The position numbers and the translations under genes were made by a program. Below, piece after piece: positions 9,601 to 18,464 of a DNA stretch of 64,000 nucleotides. The notes beneath the pieces were generated by a model. The model was not told the DNA's origin, did no database searches, and worked only from the letters and a program-made list of their open reading frames with translations. The stretch spans positions 1 through 64,000 of the forward strand of contig NZ_VZPJ01000007.1 of the NCBI RefSeq assembly GCF_008801605.1. Reading direction: 5' to 3'. This DNA is from Pseudomonas brassicacearum subsp. brassicacearum. GTDB lineage: Bacteria > Pseudomonadota > Gammaproteobacteria > Pseudomonadales > Pseudomonadaceae. The stretch's first letter is position 1. The number at the start of each line of letters is the position of its first letter.

Positions 9601-9798
9601 TTGCCCTTGGCCCTGAGTAGCGGTGCCGGTTCCGCCGGACGTCAGGCCATTGGTACCGGTGTGCTGGGCGGCATGTTGTCCGCCACGGTGTTGGGGATCT
9701 TCTTCGTTCCTTTGTTTTTCGTGCAGATTCGCCGGCGTTTCGGTCGCGTTTCCACGGCTTCGACCTCTGTTCCATCCGCCCAGTCAGGTGACGCATGA
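6652..9798 (+). CDS. RND multidrug efflux transporter (HAE1 family, MexB/AcrB-like)
   Basis: A 1048-residue proton-driven inner-membrane pump, full length for the family. It opens with MARFFIDRPIFAWVIAI, has the two large periplasmic loops and twelve membrane segments expected, the proton-relay acidic pair in LLVDDAIVVVENVERVM, and the relay lysine in VGLAAKNAILIVEFAKH. The ILPDEDQG-type loop appears as SFLPDEDQGILMAQVQLP. Substrates cannot be read from sequence. It is two bases after the adaptor gene and overlaps the channel gene by four bases, so all three are likely translated as a unit. Confidence 0.92.
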   Translation: MARFFIDRPIFAWVIAIVIMLAGALSISQLPLEQYPDIAPPTVRISATYTGASAKTVEDSVTQVIEQQMKGLDNLTYMSASSSSDGSASISLTFTAGTNPDVAQMQVQNKLQQAESRLPQSVQSEGLTVTKGGSDFLMIAALASDNPSVTGTQIGDYISSTLLDSISRIDGVGDVQTLGSGYAMRIWLDPALLEKYALMPSDVSTALEAQNTEVSAGQLGAMPAVKGQQLNATISARSKLQTVEEFRNVVVKSTSDGAVVLLGDVARVELGSESYDVSSALNGKPAAAMGVQLAAGANALNVGEAVKAKLKELEPFYPTEMQLKNVIAYDTTPFVSLSIEEVVKSLGEAIVLVVLIMFLFLQNLRATLIPAITVPVVLLGTFGVLALFGYSINTLTMFAMVLAIGLLVDDAIVVVENVERVMGEQGLSALDATRQSMDEITSALVGIALVLSAVFIPMAFFGGSTGVIYRQFSVTIVSAMVLSVLVAMTLTPALCATLLKPSDGQGHGAQRGFFGWFNRTFERAAEAYKRQVGGILQRGRVGWLVYGLVLLVMAAGYFSLPTSFLPDEDQGILMAQVQLPVGATDSRTQAVVKQFESYLLEQPEVEALISISGLGMNGNSQNSARAFIRLKDWSERTGAGQGAASFAQRATMALSSIGDANVFVMQPPAVRGLGQTSGFDLQLKDLAGLGHDALVAAREKLIELANQDPRLLGVRSNGLDDAPQLKVSIDDRKAGALGLSTSDINTTLSTALGGTYVNDFLNQGRVKKVYVQGEAAARMQAADLEHWFVRNSNDEMVPFSSFASSSWSYGSPLLERYNGNASLEVVGDPAPGVSSGDAMDTVEALVKQLPEGIGYEWTGQSYQLRLSGSQAPLLYGISVLFVFLCLAALYESWSVPFSVMLVVPLGVVGAVLATRVSGLSNDVYFQVGLLTTVGLAAKNAILIVEFAKHLQEQGNSLREATLIAVRQRLRPILMTSLAFMFGVLPLALSSGAGSAGRQAIGTGVLGGMLSATVLGIFFVPLFFVQIRRRFGRVSTASTSVPSAQSGDA

Positions 9799-11192
9799 TC
9801 AAGTTCCGCTGGCCATTGCTGGCCATCCTCACGCTGCTCGGTGGCTGCATGAATCTGGCGCCGCAGTATGAACGCCCTGAGGCGCCAGTCGCCGAGCAAT
9901 GGCTGCCGGCCGCTAGCACGCCCAAGGGCCAGGTGAGCGCCGACATCGAGTGGCAAAGCTTCTTCACCGACAGCCGCCTGGCGCGCTTGCAGTCCCTGGC
10001 GCTGAGCAACAACCGCGACCTGCGCCTGGCGGTCCTGAACGTTGAAAAGGCCCAGGCGCAATACCGTATCCAGCGCGCCGAGTCCTTGCCTTCGATCGAT
10101 GCCAGTGTCAGTGGCACTCACAGTCGCACGCCCGGCTTGTTGTCCAACACGGGCTCGGCGGCCACCACCCATGACTACAGTGCGCAACTGGGTTTGAGCA
10201 GTTATGAAGTGGACCTGTTTGGACGGGTGCAGAACCTCCAGGACGAAGCCCTGGAAGACTATCTGGCCCTGACCGAAACCCGACGCAGCACGCAGATCAG
10301 CCTGGTGGCCGAAGTGGCCACGGCCTGGCTGACCCTGGCGGCCGACAACGAGCGCCTGCACCTGGCCCAGGAAACCTTGCGCAGCCAGCAGGCGACCTAC
10401 GAACTGACCCAACGCAGCCACGCCTTGGGCGGCTCCTCCGGTCTGTCCGTGGCCCAGGCGCAAACCACCGTGGAGTCGGCGCGGGTCGACGCGGCGGCGT
10501 ATGAAAGCCAGATCCTGCAGGATCGCAACGCACTGCGCTTGCTGGTGGGCAGCGACATTCCCGAAGAGTTGTTGCCGGGCGCGTACCTGGAATCGGCCGC
10601 GGCGCTGGTGCAGGTGCCGGCAGAGCTGCCTTCCAGCCTGTTGCAACGACGCCCCGATGTGCTGGCCGCCGAGCATACGCTCAAGTCGGCCAATATCGAC
10701 ATCGGCGCCGCCCGTGCGGCGTTCTTTCCCAGCATCAGCCTGACGGCCAATGCCGGCTCCTCAAGCTCGGCCCTGTCCGGCCTGTTCAAGTCCGGCAGTG
10801 GCGCCTGGACATTTGCCCCGAGCATCAGCCTGCCGATCTTCGATGCCGGCAGTAACCGCGCGACGCTGGACTCGGCCAAGACCGAGCGCGAGATTCAGGT
10901 GCAGACCTATCAGCAAACACTGCAGAGCGCCTTCAAGGAAGTGGCCGATGCCCTGGCGGAGCGCAGCACGCTGGATCGCCGTATCGAGGCCCAACAGGCG
11001 TTGACCGACGCCAGTCGCAAGAGCTTCGAACTCTCCGACGCGTTATACCGTGGCGGTTCGCAAAGCTATCTCGAAGCCCTCGACGCCCAGCGTTCCCTGT
11101 ACAGCGCGCAACAGGACCTGATCACCCTGCGCCTGACCGAGCAGAGCAACCGCGTGACGTTGTACAAGGTGATGGGCGGCGGCTGGAATTAA
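9795..11192 (+). CDS. RND outer-membrane factor lipoprotein (OprM/TolC family, NodT subfamily)
   Basis: A 465-residue outer-membrane channel. The N-terminal lipoprotein signal ends LLGGC with Cys18 as lipid attachment. Two OEP repeats follow, each with long helical stretches; LLQRRPDVLAAEHTLKSANI is the hallmark of the OprM/NodT group. The gene starts inside the end of the transporter gene (ATGA overlap). It completes an adaptor-pump-channel operon, so this pump does not need to borrow an OprM from elsewhere. REP palindromes follow directly downstream. Confidence 0.9.
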   Translation: MIKFRWPLLAILTLLGGCMNLAPQYERPEAPVAEQWLPAASTPKGQVSADIEWQSFFTDSRLARLQSLALSNNRDLRLAVLNVEKAQAQYRIQRAESLPSIDASVSGTHSRTPGLLSNTGSAATTHDYSAQLGLSSYEVDLFGRVQNLQDEALEDYLALTETRRSTQISLVAEVATAWLTLAADNERLHLAQETLRSQQATYELTQRSHALGGSSGLSVAQAQTTVESARVDAAAYESQILQDRNALRLLVGSDIPEELLPGAYLESAAALVQVPAELPSSLLQRRPDVLAAEHTLKSANIDIGAARAAFFPSISLTANAGSSSSALSGLFKSGSGAWTFAPSISLPIFDAGSNRATLDSAKTEREIQVQTYQQTLQSAFKEVADALAERSTLDRRIEAQQALTDASRKSFELSDALYRGGSQSYLEALDAQRSLYSAQQDLITLRLTEQSNRVTLYKVMGGGWN

Positions 11193-11201
11193 GGAACCCG
11201 C

Positions 11202-11412
11202 CCCTGTGGGAGCAAAGCTTGCTCGCGATAGCGTCAGCACATCCAACATCACGGCAGACTGACCCACCGCCATCGCGAGCAAGCTTTGCTCCCACAGGGG
11301 ATCTGTGGTGAGCATCGGACCCATGCCTCCCCGGAGCACCCCGTGGGAGCAAGCTCAGCTCCCACAGAAGATTTGTGGTGAGCACCGAATCCAGCTCCCA
11401 CAGGGCAATGGT
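11202..11412. repeat. REPIN (REP doublet) plus REP fragments
   Basis: Bases 11202-11300 are two Pseudomonas REP palindromes in inverted orientation (CCCCTGTGGGAGCAAAGC ... GCTTTGCTCCCACAGGGG) around a 40-odd-base spacer. A short hairpin (GTGGGAGCAAGCTCAGCTCCCAC) follows near 11341-11363, and a half palindrome near 11395-11406. It sits between the convergent pump operon and the AraC gene, where it may also end or protect transcripts. Confidence 0.85.
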
Positions 11413-11436
11413 GAACCATAGGAATTGGAAACAGGC

Positions 11437-12435
11437 TCAAGCCGCTGTCGATTTTTCCCGGCTGTCACTCGCGGTGTCGCGGAACAGTCTGGGTGACATG
11501 CCGAACGTCGATTTGAAATGCCGGCTGAAGTGGGAACTGCTGCCATAGCCCCAGGCGTAGGCGATCTCGGTGAGCGAGCGGTGGGCATGTTCCCGGTTGC
11601 GCAGGTCTTCGGCGCAACGTGACAGGCGCCGCTGCCAGATGTATTCGCTGACACTGCACCCCAGTTCATCCTGGAAGGCGCGGTGCAGGCTGCGGACCGA
11701 GCACTGTTCGGCGTTGGCGATGCGTTCGATGGTCAGGTCGCGGTCGGCCAGGTGGCGCTCGATGTACGCCTTGAGGCGGTTCTGCTTGAAGAAGCGGAAG
11801 TCGTGTTCGAGTTGCTTTTCTTCCTGTTTGTTCTTCAGCGCGTTATCCAGCAGCCCGGTGATGCTGTCACCGATCAGCCCGGCCGAATGGTTGTTCAGCA
11901 AGGGATATTGATTGTAGGCATCGCTGATCAGGTGCATGAGCATCCGCCCCAGTCCATTGCGACCGTTAAGGTGCATGTCGCCGGTTTGCGCCAGTTGCCC
12001 GGATGCACCCTGGAACAGCAGGATGAAGTGTTCGCAACCTTGCGTGCTGGTCACATTGAAAGGTTTGCCGCAGTCGACCAGGAGCATTTCGTCAGGGGCC
12101 AGTACGCTGCTTTGCTGGCCCTGCTCGAAATGACTGACACCAGCCACCTGCATGATCAACATGCGCGGCGTATCGAGGGCGTCGACCGCCTTGCTCAGGT
12201 GGCGCGAATATCGATGGGCGCTGGCGGTCATTCGACAGAAACGCAACTGGCCCAGGTCCCCGTACTCCAGCCGACCCTGGAAGTTGCTCTCATGCAACGG
12301 GTCGATGAACGTCGATTCCAGCCGTTTTATATAGTCCGGCGTACGCCCCAGGTGATCGCTCATGAACTCTTTCCATTTCATCAGGCGGTCGGAGCGAACA
12401 ACCTGATCGGTGGACACGCAGGCTAAATGATTCAT
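11437..12435 (-). CDS. AraC-family transcriptional regulator (FeaR/CatR-like layout)
   Basis: A 332-residue regulator with an N-terminal effector domain of the AraC_binding_2 type (about 20-215) and a C-terminal double helix-turn-helix (about 225-325: LTIERIANAEQCSVRSLHRA and AYAWGYGSSSHFSRHFKSTF). The N-terminal layout is common in activators of aromatic or amine catabolic operons. It is the last minus-strand gene of the aromatic cluster, 88 bases after the aldehyde dehydrogenase gene, and probably controls it. The start has GAGGCG five bases upstream. Confidence 0.8.
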   Translation of the reverse strand: MNHLACVSTDQVVRSDRLMKWKEFMSDHLGRTPDYIKRLESTFIDPLHESNFQGRLEYGDLGQLRFCRMTASAHRYSRHLSKAVDALDTPRMLIMQVAGVSHFEQGQQSSVLAPDEMLLVDCGKPFNVTSTQGCEHFILLFQGASGQLAQTGDMHLNGRNGLGRMLMHLISDAYNQYPLLNNHSAGLIGDSITGLLDNALKNKQEEKQLEHDFRFFKQNRLKAYIERHLADRDLTIERIANAEQCSVRSLHRAFQDELGCSVSEYIWQRRLSRCAEDLRNREHAHRSLTEIAYAWGYGSSSHFSRHFKSTFGMSPRLFRDTASDSREKSTAA

Positions 12436-12523
12436 TTTTCGCCTCTATTTATTATTGTTTTCTGACGGATCGGGCAAAGGGGTCGATTTGCCCGATCCGG
12501 GCCTGATCAAGGGTGCCAAAGAC

Positions 12524-14002
12524 TCAGAACGGGTAGTGATGGCCTCCGGGCTGCCAGGTCACCCAATGGGCACGGGTAAACTCATCCAGGGCATAGTGAC
12601 CGTTGAAGCGACCGAGGCCGGAATTCTTTTCACCACCGAACGGGGCATTGGGCTGGTCATCGACGGTGATGTCGTTGATATGGGTCATGCCCGCCACAAT
12701 GCCACGGGCGAAGTTCAAGCCACGGGCCATGTCCCGGGTGAACACGGCGCTGGACAGGCCATACTCGCTGGCGTTCGCCAACGCCAATGCATGGGTTTCG
12801 TTTTCTGCGACCAGCAGCGGCAGCAGGGGGCCGAACGTCTCATCGCGGGCTAGTTCCTGATCGGCTCCCACTTCACCGAACACATGGGCAGGTAGCACCA
12901 GCCCGAATGCCGGGCCGCCGCAAAGCTGCTTGAGGCCAGCACTCCGGGCGCCGTCGAGCTTACGCAGCAGGCCATCGAGCTGGCTCTGATTGACCACTGG
13001 CCCGATCACCGTGTCGGCCTTGGTCGGATCACCAATCTTGAGGTTGCGCACGCGCTCCACCACCAGCGCTGCGAAATCGGCATACAGCGAGCGGTCGACG
13101 ATCACCCGGTTGACGCTCATGCAGATCTGGCCCTGGTGCAGGAAACGCCCGACCACCGCGGCGTGTGCCGCAATTTCGATATCGGCGTCATCCAGCACCA
13201 CCAGCGGCGCGTTGCCGCCCAGTTCCAGGGCCACGCGCTTGATGTGTTTGCCTCCGGTGGCAATACGGCCGACATTGCGCCCCACATCCGTCGAACCGGT
13301 GAAGGAAATCAGGCTCGGCACCGGGTGCTCGACGAAGGCATCGCCGATTTCCGAGCCTGCGCCGACCACGACGTTGAGCGAACCCTCGGGGAAGCCGGCT
13401 TCTTCGAACAGGTGGGCGATCAGCAGGCCGCCGGTCACCGCTGTGTCGCTGGCGGGCTTGAGCACAATCGTGTTGCCCAGGGCGAGTGCCGGCACCACCG
13501 AGCGCATGCTCAGGTACAGCGGGAAATTCCATGGGCTGATCACGCCCACCACACCCAAGGGCTCACGGAAGACAAAACTCTGTTCGCCGGGCTTGTAGCT
13601 GGTCAGGATCCGACCTTCTACCTGCATCGGCATCGTCGTGCATTCGCGCACCAGGTTCAGCGTGAATTGCCATTCCATGCTCGCCTTGATCCGGGTGCTG
13701 CCGGACTCGTGGATCAGCCAGTCGATGATTTCTTCGCGGCGGTTCTGGATGACCTGGGCGAGCTTTTCAAGTTGTGCGCCGCGCTGGGTGGGGTGCAGCT
13801 GTGCCCACGCTGCCTGCGCCTGCTGCGCTGCCTGATAGGCGTCGTCGAGATCGGCAATCGAGGCCAGGGGCATCTCCAGCAGCTGTTCGTCGTTGAAAGG
13901 GTTGCGGTCGTCCAGGCGGCGTGCGGAGCGCCCTGCACGCCAGGTGCCGTTGATGTATTGGTCGCCGTTGATGGCGTAGGGCACGAGCGGTTGAGTCGTC
14001 AT
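12524..14002 (-). CDS. NAD(P)-dependent aldehyde dehydrogenase, benzaldehyde/vanillin-dehydrogenase-like
   Basis: A 492-residue ALDH that oxidises an aldehyde to a carboxylate. Catalytic residues are visible: N159 in SPWNFPLYLSM, E260 in LELGGNAP, and nucleophile C294 in GQICMSVNR. The NAD site includes KPASDTAVTGG and FTGSTDVGRNVG. The QICMS context and the C-terminal ending THINDITVDDQPNAPFGG resemble aromatic aldehyde dehydrogenases (benzaldehyde, vanillin). In this cluster the obvious substrate is the aromatic aldehyde released by the carotenoid-oxygenase homologue at 18597-20045 (inference). It is 74 bases after the extradiol dioxygenase gene on the same strand. Confidence 0.88.
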   Translation of the reverse strand: MTTQPLVPYAINGDQYINGTWRAGRSARRLDDRNPFNDEQLLEMPLASIADLDDAYQAAQQAQAAWAQLHPTQRGAQLEKLAQVIQNRREEIIDWLIHESGSTRIKASMEWQFTLNLVRECTTMPMQVEGRILTSYKPGEQSFVFREPLGVVGVISPWNFPLYLSMRSVVPALALGNTIVLKPASDTAVTGGLLIAHLFEEAGFPEGSLNVVVGAGSEIGDAFVEHPVPSLISFTGSTDVGRNVGRIATGGKHIKRVALELGGNAPLVVLDDADIEIAAHAAVVGRFLHQGQICMSVNRVIVDRSLYADFAALVVERVRNLKIGDPTKADTVIGPVVNQSQLDGLLRKLDGARSAGLKQLCGGPAFGLVLPAHVFGEVGADQELARDETFGPLLPLLVAENETHALALANASEYGLSSAVFTRDMARGLNFARGIVAGMTHINDITVDDQPNAPFGGEKNSGLGRFNGHYALDEFTRAHWVTWQPGGHHYPF

Positions 14003-14076
14003 GGTCTTTTACCTTTGGAGGCAGGTGGTCGCCTCGTTTAGAAATCAAGGGTGCAAACGCCGATGGGGAAAATTGC

Positions 14077-14925
14077 TCAGCTCCTGATCCAGGCGCGGCC
14101 CCAGGAATTGAGTGTGTATTCCTCCTGTGCCCAGACACCGGGCTGGCGGCTGGCATCGGTGACTTCGAGCTCAGCCGAGAACTCCAGGCGGTTGCGATCG
14201 GCATCGACCACCATGAAGAACAGGTTGTTGCCCGGCCCATGTCGGCCGGGCCCGAAGAAAATGGTGATGCGCTCCTTGGCGAAACGATCGCCCCAGTCGC
14301 GGATGTCATTCCATTCGTTGGTTTCGTAACAGTGGTGGTCCCACTCGTTTTTCGAACCGCGGAAAAATGCCAAGGTGTGGTGCTCGTCGTCCGAGCGCAG
14401 GAAGCACGTCATCAGTTGGCCGGTCTGCTCATCCACGACATTGTCCGAAACAGTGAAGCCCACCGTGTTGACGTAGAAATCGATCATGGCTTCCAGCTCT
14501 GTGGTCTGGAACACCACATGTTGCAAGCGGCCGGGCATGCCTTGGCCGGAGGCCTGGAGAGCGGGGTGAGCGACGCCAAATATCGTTTGCCGGCCCTGGG
14601 GATCACGGATCAGGAAAGCCCCCGTTTCGAGCAGCGGCGAGTCGACCTCTTCGATGACGCAGCCGTTGCCGAGCAGGCGAACCCGCAGTGATTGCAGTCG
14701 AGGCTGACTGCCCAGGTCGAACGCCGCCGCGAGCAGGCCGCTGTGGTCGGCGGGAGACACGAGCATGGCGCGTTGCGGGCCGCTGAGCATCCAGCTGCCA
14801 TCGGCTTGCGCCTGGCTGTCCATGTCCAGCATCCGTCGATAGAAATCGATTTGCCGTTGCGCGTCCTTGCTCGCCAGGTGCAGGTAGCACAGGCGTGCAG
14901 GTGTGGAAGTCTGGAGTGTTTGCAT
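14077..14925 (-). CDS. Type I extradiol ring-cleavage dioxygenase (two VOC domains)
   Basis: A 282-residue protein with tandem VOC modules. The C-terminal module carries the non-haem iron ligands of extradiol dioxygenases: H136 in RLQHVVF, H183 in HHTLAFF and E248 in NRLEFSAEL. The N-terminal module lacks them, as usual. It should open a catechol-type ring between C2 and C3. The start is the ATG at 14925, preceded by AGAGGTGG; longer frames run into the upstream gene. It is 22 bases after the flavoprotein hydroxylase gene, fitting hydroxylation followed by meta cleavage. The exact substrate is not evident. Confidence 0.82.
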   Translation of the reverse strand: MQTLQTSTPARLCYLHLASKDAQRQIDFYRRMLDMDSQAQADGSWMLSGPQRAMLVSPADHSGLLAAAFDLGSQPRLQSLRVRLLGNGCVIEEVDSPLLETGAFLIRDPQGRQTIFGVAHPALQASGQGMPGRLQHVVFQTTELEAMIDFYVNTVGFTVSDNVVDEQTGQLMTCFLRSDDEHHTLAFFRGSKNEWDHHCYETNEWNDIRDWGDRFAKERITIFFGPGRHGPGNNLFFMVVDADRNRLEFSAELEVTDASRQPGVWAQEEYTLNSWGRAWIRS

Positions 14926-14947
14926 AACCACCTCTGTGCTTGAAGGT

Positions 14948-16594
14948 TTAATGAAAGACGGGCGCGATGCTCGGCTCGATTGCGCTGCTGTGGGCCACGG
15001 CGATGCCGAACAGCGACTGCAACGATTCGGCGGCCCGGGTTTCGGTAGCCTTGTCGAAAATCGCGGCGATATAGCGATCCGGACGCAGCAGCAGGAACGG
15101 GTGCGAATCGCCCAGCAGGGTTTTGAGCTGGTCTTCACGGTCCTGGAGCACCGTGCAGCCGGGGATCGACGGCATCGCCTGGACAGACGCGGGCAGGATC
15201 AGGATGCGTCTGGCTTCAAGGTGGCTCCAGAGGCCATGCTTGAGTTCATCGATACGCTGGCGGGTCGGGTCGCCGTATTGAATCAAGGCGAAGCCGGCGC
15301 CGATGGCGTCATCGAGCAGGCGTTCCTGGCCGTGGGCGTCGGTGAGTATCGGTTGCGGGAACATCTGTCCGCAGGACAACGTGCCTGCTTGCCCCTCGGT
15401 CAGCACCAGGCCCCGGGTGAAGCGGGGTTTGGGCTTGAAGCGCATTTGCAGGAAATAATCGCGCAACGGCGGCAACAGGCCGATCAAGGCGAATGCACCA
15501 CTGATCAGGCGAGCGCGCAGGACGGTGGCCGGTGCCATGACCACGCCGAGGTTCAAGGCCAACTTGATCAAGGCCCATGCATGATCACGACGCTCGCTTT
15601 CGTAGGACAGCAGTGCGCTTTCCGCCATTTTTCCCTTCAGCACGCCGACCAGCTTCCAGCCCAGGTTGTGGGCATCGCGCACGCCGCTGTTCATGCCTTG
15701 CCCGGCATAGGGCGGGGTCAGGTGCGCGGCGTCGCCGGCGAGAAACACCCGCTGCACCTGCCACCGCTCGGCGACCCGGGCGTGGAAGGTGTAGACCGTC
15801 TTGCGCACGATGGAAACCGGCGCGTCTCCCTTGAACGGGCGCAGCAATGCTTGCAGGCAGGTTTCGTCGAGCACCTGTTCGTCCGTTTCATCGGGCTTGA
15901 GCAGGAACTCGAATCGGCGCGTACGGTGAGGGCCGGGTACTTCCACCACCGGGCGTCTGGCGTCGCAATACACGCGGGTCTGCCAGAAGGGGTCGTCGTC
16001 CTGGTCGGTATCGACCACCAGCCAGCGCGAGGAGAAGCTCGAGCCGACCATCTCGATCCCGAGTTGCTTGCGCACCGGGCTACGGCCGCCGTCGCAGGCC
16101 ACCAGGTAAGCCGCGTGGACTTCCATCAGTTGCCCATCAGCGTCACGCACCAGCGCGCACACGCCGTGTGGGTCCTGGGTGAATTCCACCAGCTCGTGGC
16201 TGAACCGAGCCGTCAGGCTGGCAAAGCGTTCGAGACCTGTCCTGAGGGTGTTTTCAAACAGCGGTTGGCGAAAGGCGTTGCGCTTGGGGAAGCCATACAG
16301 CTTGCCGGTCGGCTCGACCTTGCCGAAGCAGCGACCGCCGGGCCGGGTGAAGTAATGCACGCCGTAGCCGGGCACGACATCACGCAGCACGGCGGCATCG
16401 AGCCCGATGGCCTGCATGGTGCGCAAGGATTCGTCATCGATTGAAACCGCGCGCGGCTCGGTCACGGTGCCCGGCTTGCGATCGATGATCAGCGTGTCCA
16501 CATCGGCTTGGCCGAGCAGGTTGGCCAGGGTCAGCCCGGTAGGACCGGCACCGATGACCAGGACCTGGGTATTGATGCGTTTGAGGGTTGTCAT
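14948..16594 (-). CDS. FAD-dependent aromatic hydroxylase (MhpA-like)
   Basis: A 548-residue group A flavoprotein monooxygenase. It shows the FAD dinucleotide-binding motif VIGAGPTGLTLANLLGQ (about 13-29), the DG motif (ACDGGRSPVRKQLG), the GD motif LAGDAAHLTPPYAGQGMNSG, and a C-terminal thioredoxin-like extension. Length and layout match 3-(3-hydroxyphenyl)propionate hydroxylase (MhpA) and related phenol hydroxylases that make a catechol using NAD(P)H and O2. It lies between the IclR regulator and the extradiol dioxygenase genes, so the product is presumably cleaved by the latter. Confidence 0.85.
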   Translation of the reverse strand: MTTLKRINTQVLVIGAGPTGLTLANLLGQADVDTLIIDRKPGTVTEPRAVSIDDESLRTMQAIGLDAAVLRDVVPGYGVHYFTRPGGRCFGKVEPTGKLYGFPKRNAFRQPLFENTLRTGLERFASLTARFSHELVEFTQDPHGVCALVRDADGQLMEVHAAYLVACDGGRSPVRKQLGIEMVGSSFSSRWLVVDTDQDDDPFWQTRVYCDARRPVVEVPGPHRTRRFEFLLKPDETDEQVLDETCLQALLRPFKGDAPVSIVRKTVYTFHARVAERWQVQRVFLAGDAAHLTPPYAGQGMNSGVRDAHNLGWKLVGVLKGKMAESALLSYESERRDHAWALIKLALNLGVVMAPATVLRARLISGAFALIGLLPPLRDYFLQMRFKPKPRFTRGLVLTEGQAGTLSCGQMFPQPILTDAHGQERLLDDAIGAGFALIQYGDPTRQRIDELKHGLWSHLEARRILILPASVQAMPSIPGCTVLQDREDQLKTLLGDSHPFLLLRPDRYIAAIFDKATETRAAESLQSLFGIAVAHSSAIEPSIAPVFH

Positions 16595-16615
16595 TGTTAT
16601 TCCCTTCCGGATGGC

Positions 16616-17437
16616 TCAGCCCAGTGGCTTGGCGCGGTTGGCGAGCGCACCCATGCGTTGCGACAGTTCCTGCGCCAGGGCAAGGATCTGCTGCCCTTGT
16701 GTCTCCTCCTGGGCACTGTCGCGTTCTCGCACCGGGCGCACGCAACTGATGCTGCCGACGACCTTGCCATCGCCATCGAAGATCGGCGCGGCCAGGCCAT
16801 AGACGCCCGCGTCGACTTCACCTGCGCTGGCCACATAGCCTTGGCGACGCAGTTGCTGCAGCGAGCGACGAAATGCCTCCCAGGTCTGGCCAAGTTGACT
16901 GGCGCGCACTTCATCGGGGTGGTCGAGAAACAGTTGGCTGTGTTGGCGCGAGGTCATGTTGGCGAGGATCGCCTTGGACGTCGCCCCCAGGAACAAAGGC
17001 CTGGGCGAGCCACGGGAGTAGCTGACCTCACTGAACAGGTCTCCGTGCTGGTGAATGCACACGACCTGGTCCTTGAACAGCCGGCAGATCAGCCACACCT
17101 GATGTTCGCTCCACTGCGGGAAGCTGGGCTCAAGCGATTGTGCGGCGCGTACGAGGGGGTCGCTCAGGCGCAGCTGGCGATCCCAGGTAATGATCCGCGC
17201 GCCCAGGGCATAACGCCCGGCTTCGACCTGGAACAACAGGTTGGCCTCGGCCAATTCGCGCACGTAGCGGTAGATCGTCGAACGGGTAAAACCCAAGGCG
17301 CCGCCCATGTCGTCCACCGCCCAGATCGGGCTCTGTTCGGTGAACAGGTCGAGTACCCGCAGCATGCGCTCCAGGCTCGAGCCTTTGCTGTCGCCATCCT
17401 GCTCGGGCAGGGCGTCAGGGGTGTGTAGGTTTTCCAT
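16616..17437 (-). CDS. IclR-family transcriptional regulator
   Basis: A 273-residue regulator with a winged helix-turn-helix (about 20-80: VDDMGGALGFTRSTIYRYVRE) and the IclR effector-binding domain (about 95-265: LFLGATSKAILANM, GYVASAGEVDAGVYGLAAPI). It begins three bases after the stop of the FAH-family gene, inside the operon it presumably controls. Family members commonly sense aromatic acids or ring-cleavage intermediates. Confidence 0.85.
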   Translation of the reverse strand: MENLHTPDALPEQDGDSKGSSLERMLRVLDLFTEQSPIWAVDDMGGALGFTRSTIYRYVRELAEANLLFQVEAGRYALGARIITWDRQLRLSDPLVRAAQSLEPSFPQWSEHQVWLICRLFKDQVVCIHQHGDLFSEVSYSRGSPRPLFLGATSKAILANMTSRQHSQLFLDHPDEVRASQLGQTWEAFRRSLQQLRRQGYVASAGEVDAGVYGLAAPIFDGDGKVVGSISCVRPVRERDSAQEETQGQQILALAQELSQRMGALANRAKPLG

Positions 17438-17439
17438 GC

Positions 17440-18291
17440 TTATTGCTCGTCCACGATGCTGTTGCGCAGGGTGCCGATTCGAGCGATCTCGATCTCGACT
17501 TCGTCGCCCGGTTTCATCCACACCGGCGGCTCGCGGAACGCTCCGACGCCGCCAGTGGTGCCGGTGACAATCACGTCACCGGGGGCCAGTTCGGTGAAGG
17601 TGGAGCAGTACTCGATCAGCTGGCGCACATCGAAAATCATGTCGCTGGTGCGGGTGTGCTGCATCACTTCGCCGTTCAGCCGGGTGGTCAATTCCAGGTC
17701 CTGCGGGTCGCCGATCTCGTCGCCGGTCACCAGCCAGGGGCCGAAACCACCGGTGTTCGGGAAGTTCTTGCCTGGGACGAACTGAATGGTGTGCTTCTGC
17801 CAGTCGCGGACACTGCCGTCGTTGTAGCAGGCATAACCGGCGACGTAGTCCAGCGCGTCGGCAGGTTTGACGTGGCGGGCCGCTTTACCGATCACCACCG
17901 CCAGCTCGCCCTCGAAATCAAGCTTGTGGGACGCGGTCGGGCGAACGATGGGTTGCAGGTGGGCGGTCTGGCTGTCGGCGAAGCGGGTAAAGATCATCGG
18001 ATAGGTCGGCATTTCCCGACCGGTTTCGCGCACGTGAGTGGCGTAGTTGATGCCGATGCACAGCACTTTGCCCGGGTTCGGGATCACCGGCAGGAAGGTC
18101 ACGTCAGCCAAGGGGATACGCGGCAGGCTTGCCAGGCGCGCAGTGCTCAGTTCGTTCAGGCGGTTATGACCGATGGCCTGTTTGAGATCGCTGCCAAGGG
18201 TTGGCTTGAGCGATTCCAGGTCGATGATTTGATCACCTTCGACCACACCGTAGCTGCTACGGCCTTGGACAATAAAACTTGCGAGTTTCAT
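17440..18291 (-). CDS. Fumarylacetoacetate-hydrolase (FAH) family hydrolase/isomerase
   Basis: A 283-residue FAH-fold enzyme. The metal-binding core is visible in KLDFEGELAVVIGK and YNDGSVRDWQ, and the loop PGKNFPNTGGFGPWL is typical of the acylpyruvase/ureidoglycolate-lyase-like branch. In a meta-cleavage operon such enzymes hydrolyse or isomerise the 2-hydroxymuconate or acylpyruvate-type product. The start at 18291 has AGGAG six bases upstream. It is the first gene of the FAH-IclR-hydroxylase-dioxygenase-ALDH run on the minus strand. Confidence 0.85.
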   Translation of the reverse strand: MKLASFIVQGRSSYGVVEGDQIIDLESLKPTLGSDLKQAIGHNRLNELSTARLASLPRIPLADVTFLPVIPNPGKVLCIGINYATHVRETGREMPTYPMIFTRFADSQTAHLQPIVRPTASHKLDFEGELAVVIGKAARHVKPADALDYVAGYACYNDGSVRDWQKHTIQFVPGKNFPNTGGFGPWLVTGDEIGDPQDLELTTRLNGEVMQHTRTSDMIFDVRQLIEYCSTFTELAPGDVIVTGTTGGVGAFREPPVWMKPGDEVEIEIARIGTLRNSIVDEQ

Positions 18292-18464
18292 GGAGGCTCC
18301 TGGAGAGAGGAAGGGTGCAATGAGGGTTAATCTAGTCTTGCTATAAAATCCTGTAAAGTAGGATTTGTACAAAAATCCTAAAATATGGAATTTATGTATT
18401 TTTTGGCGCGACTGTCCCTTTGGCGGACCTGGGGAGCAAGGGGAGGTGCGAAAAGGGCTCTAAA

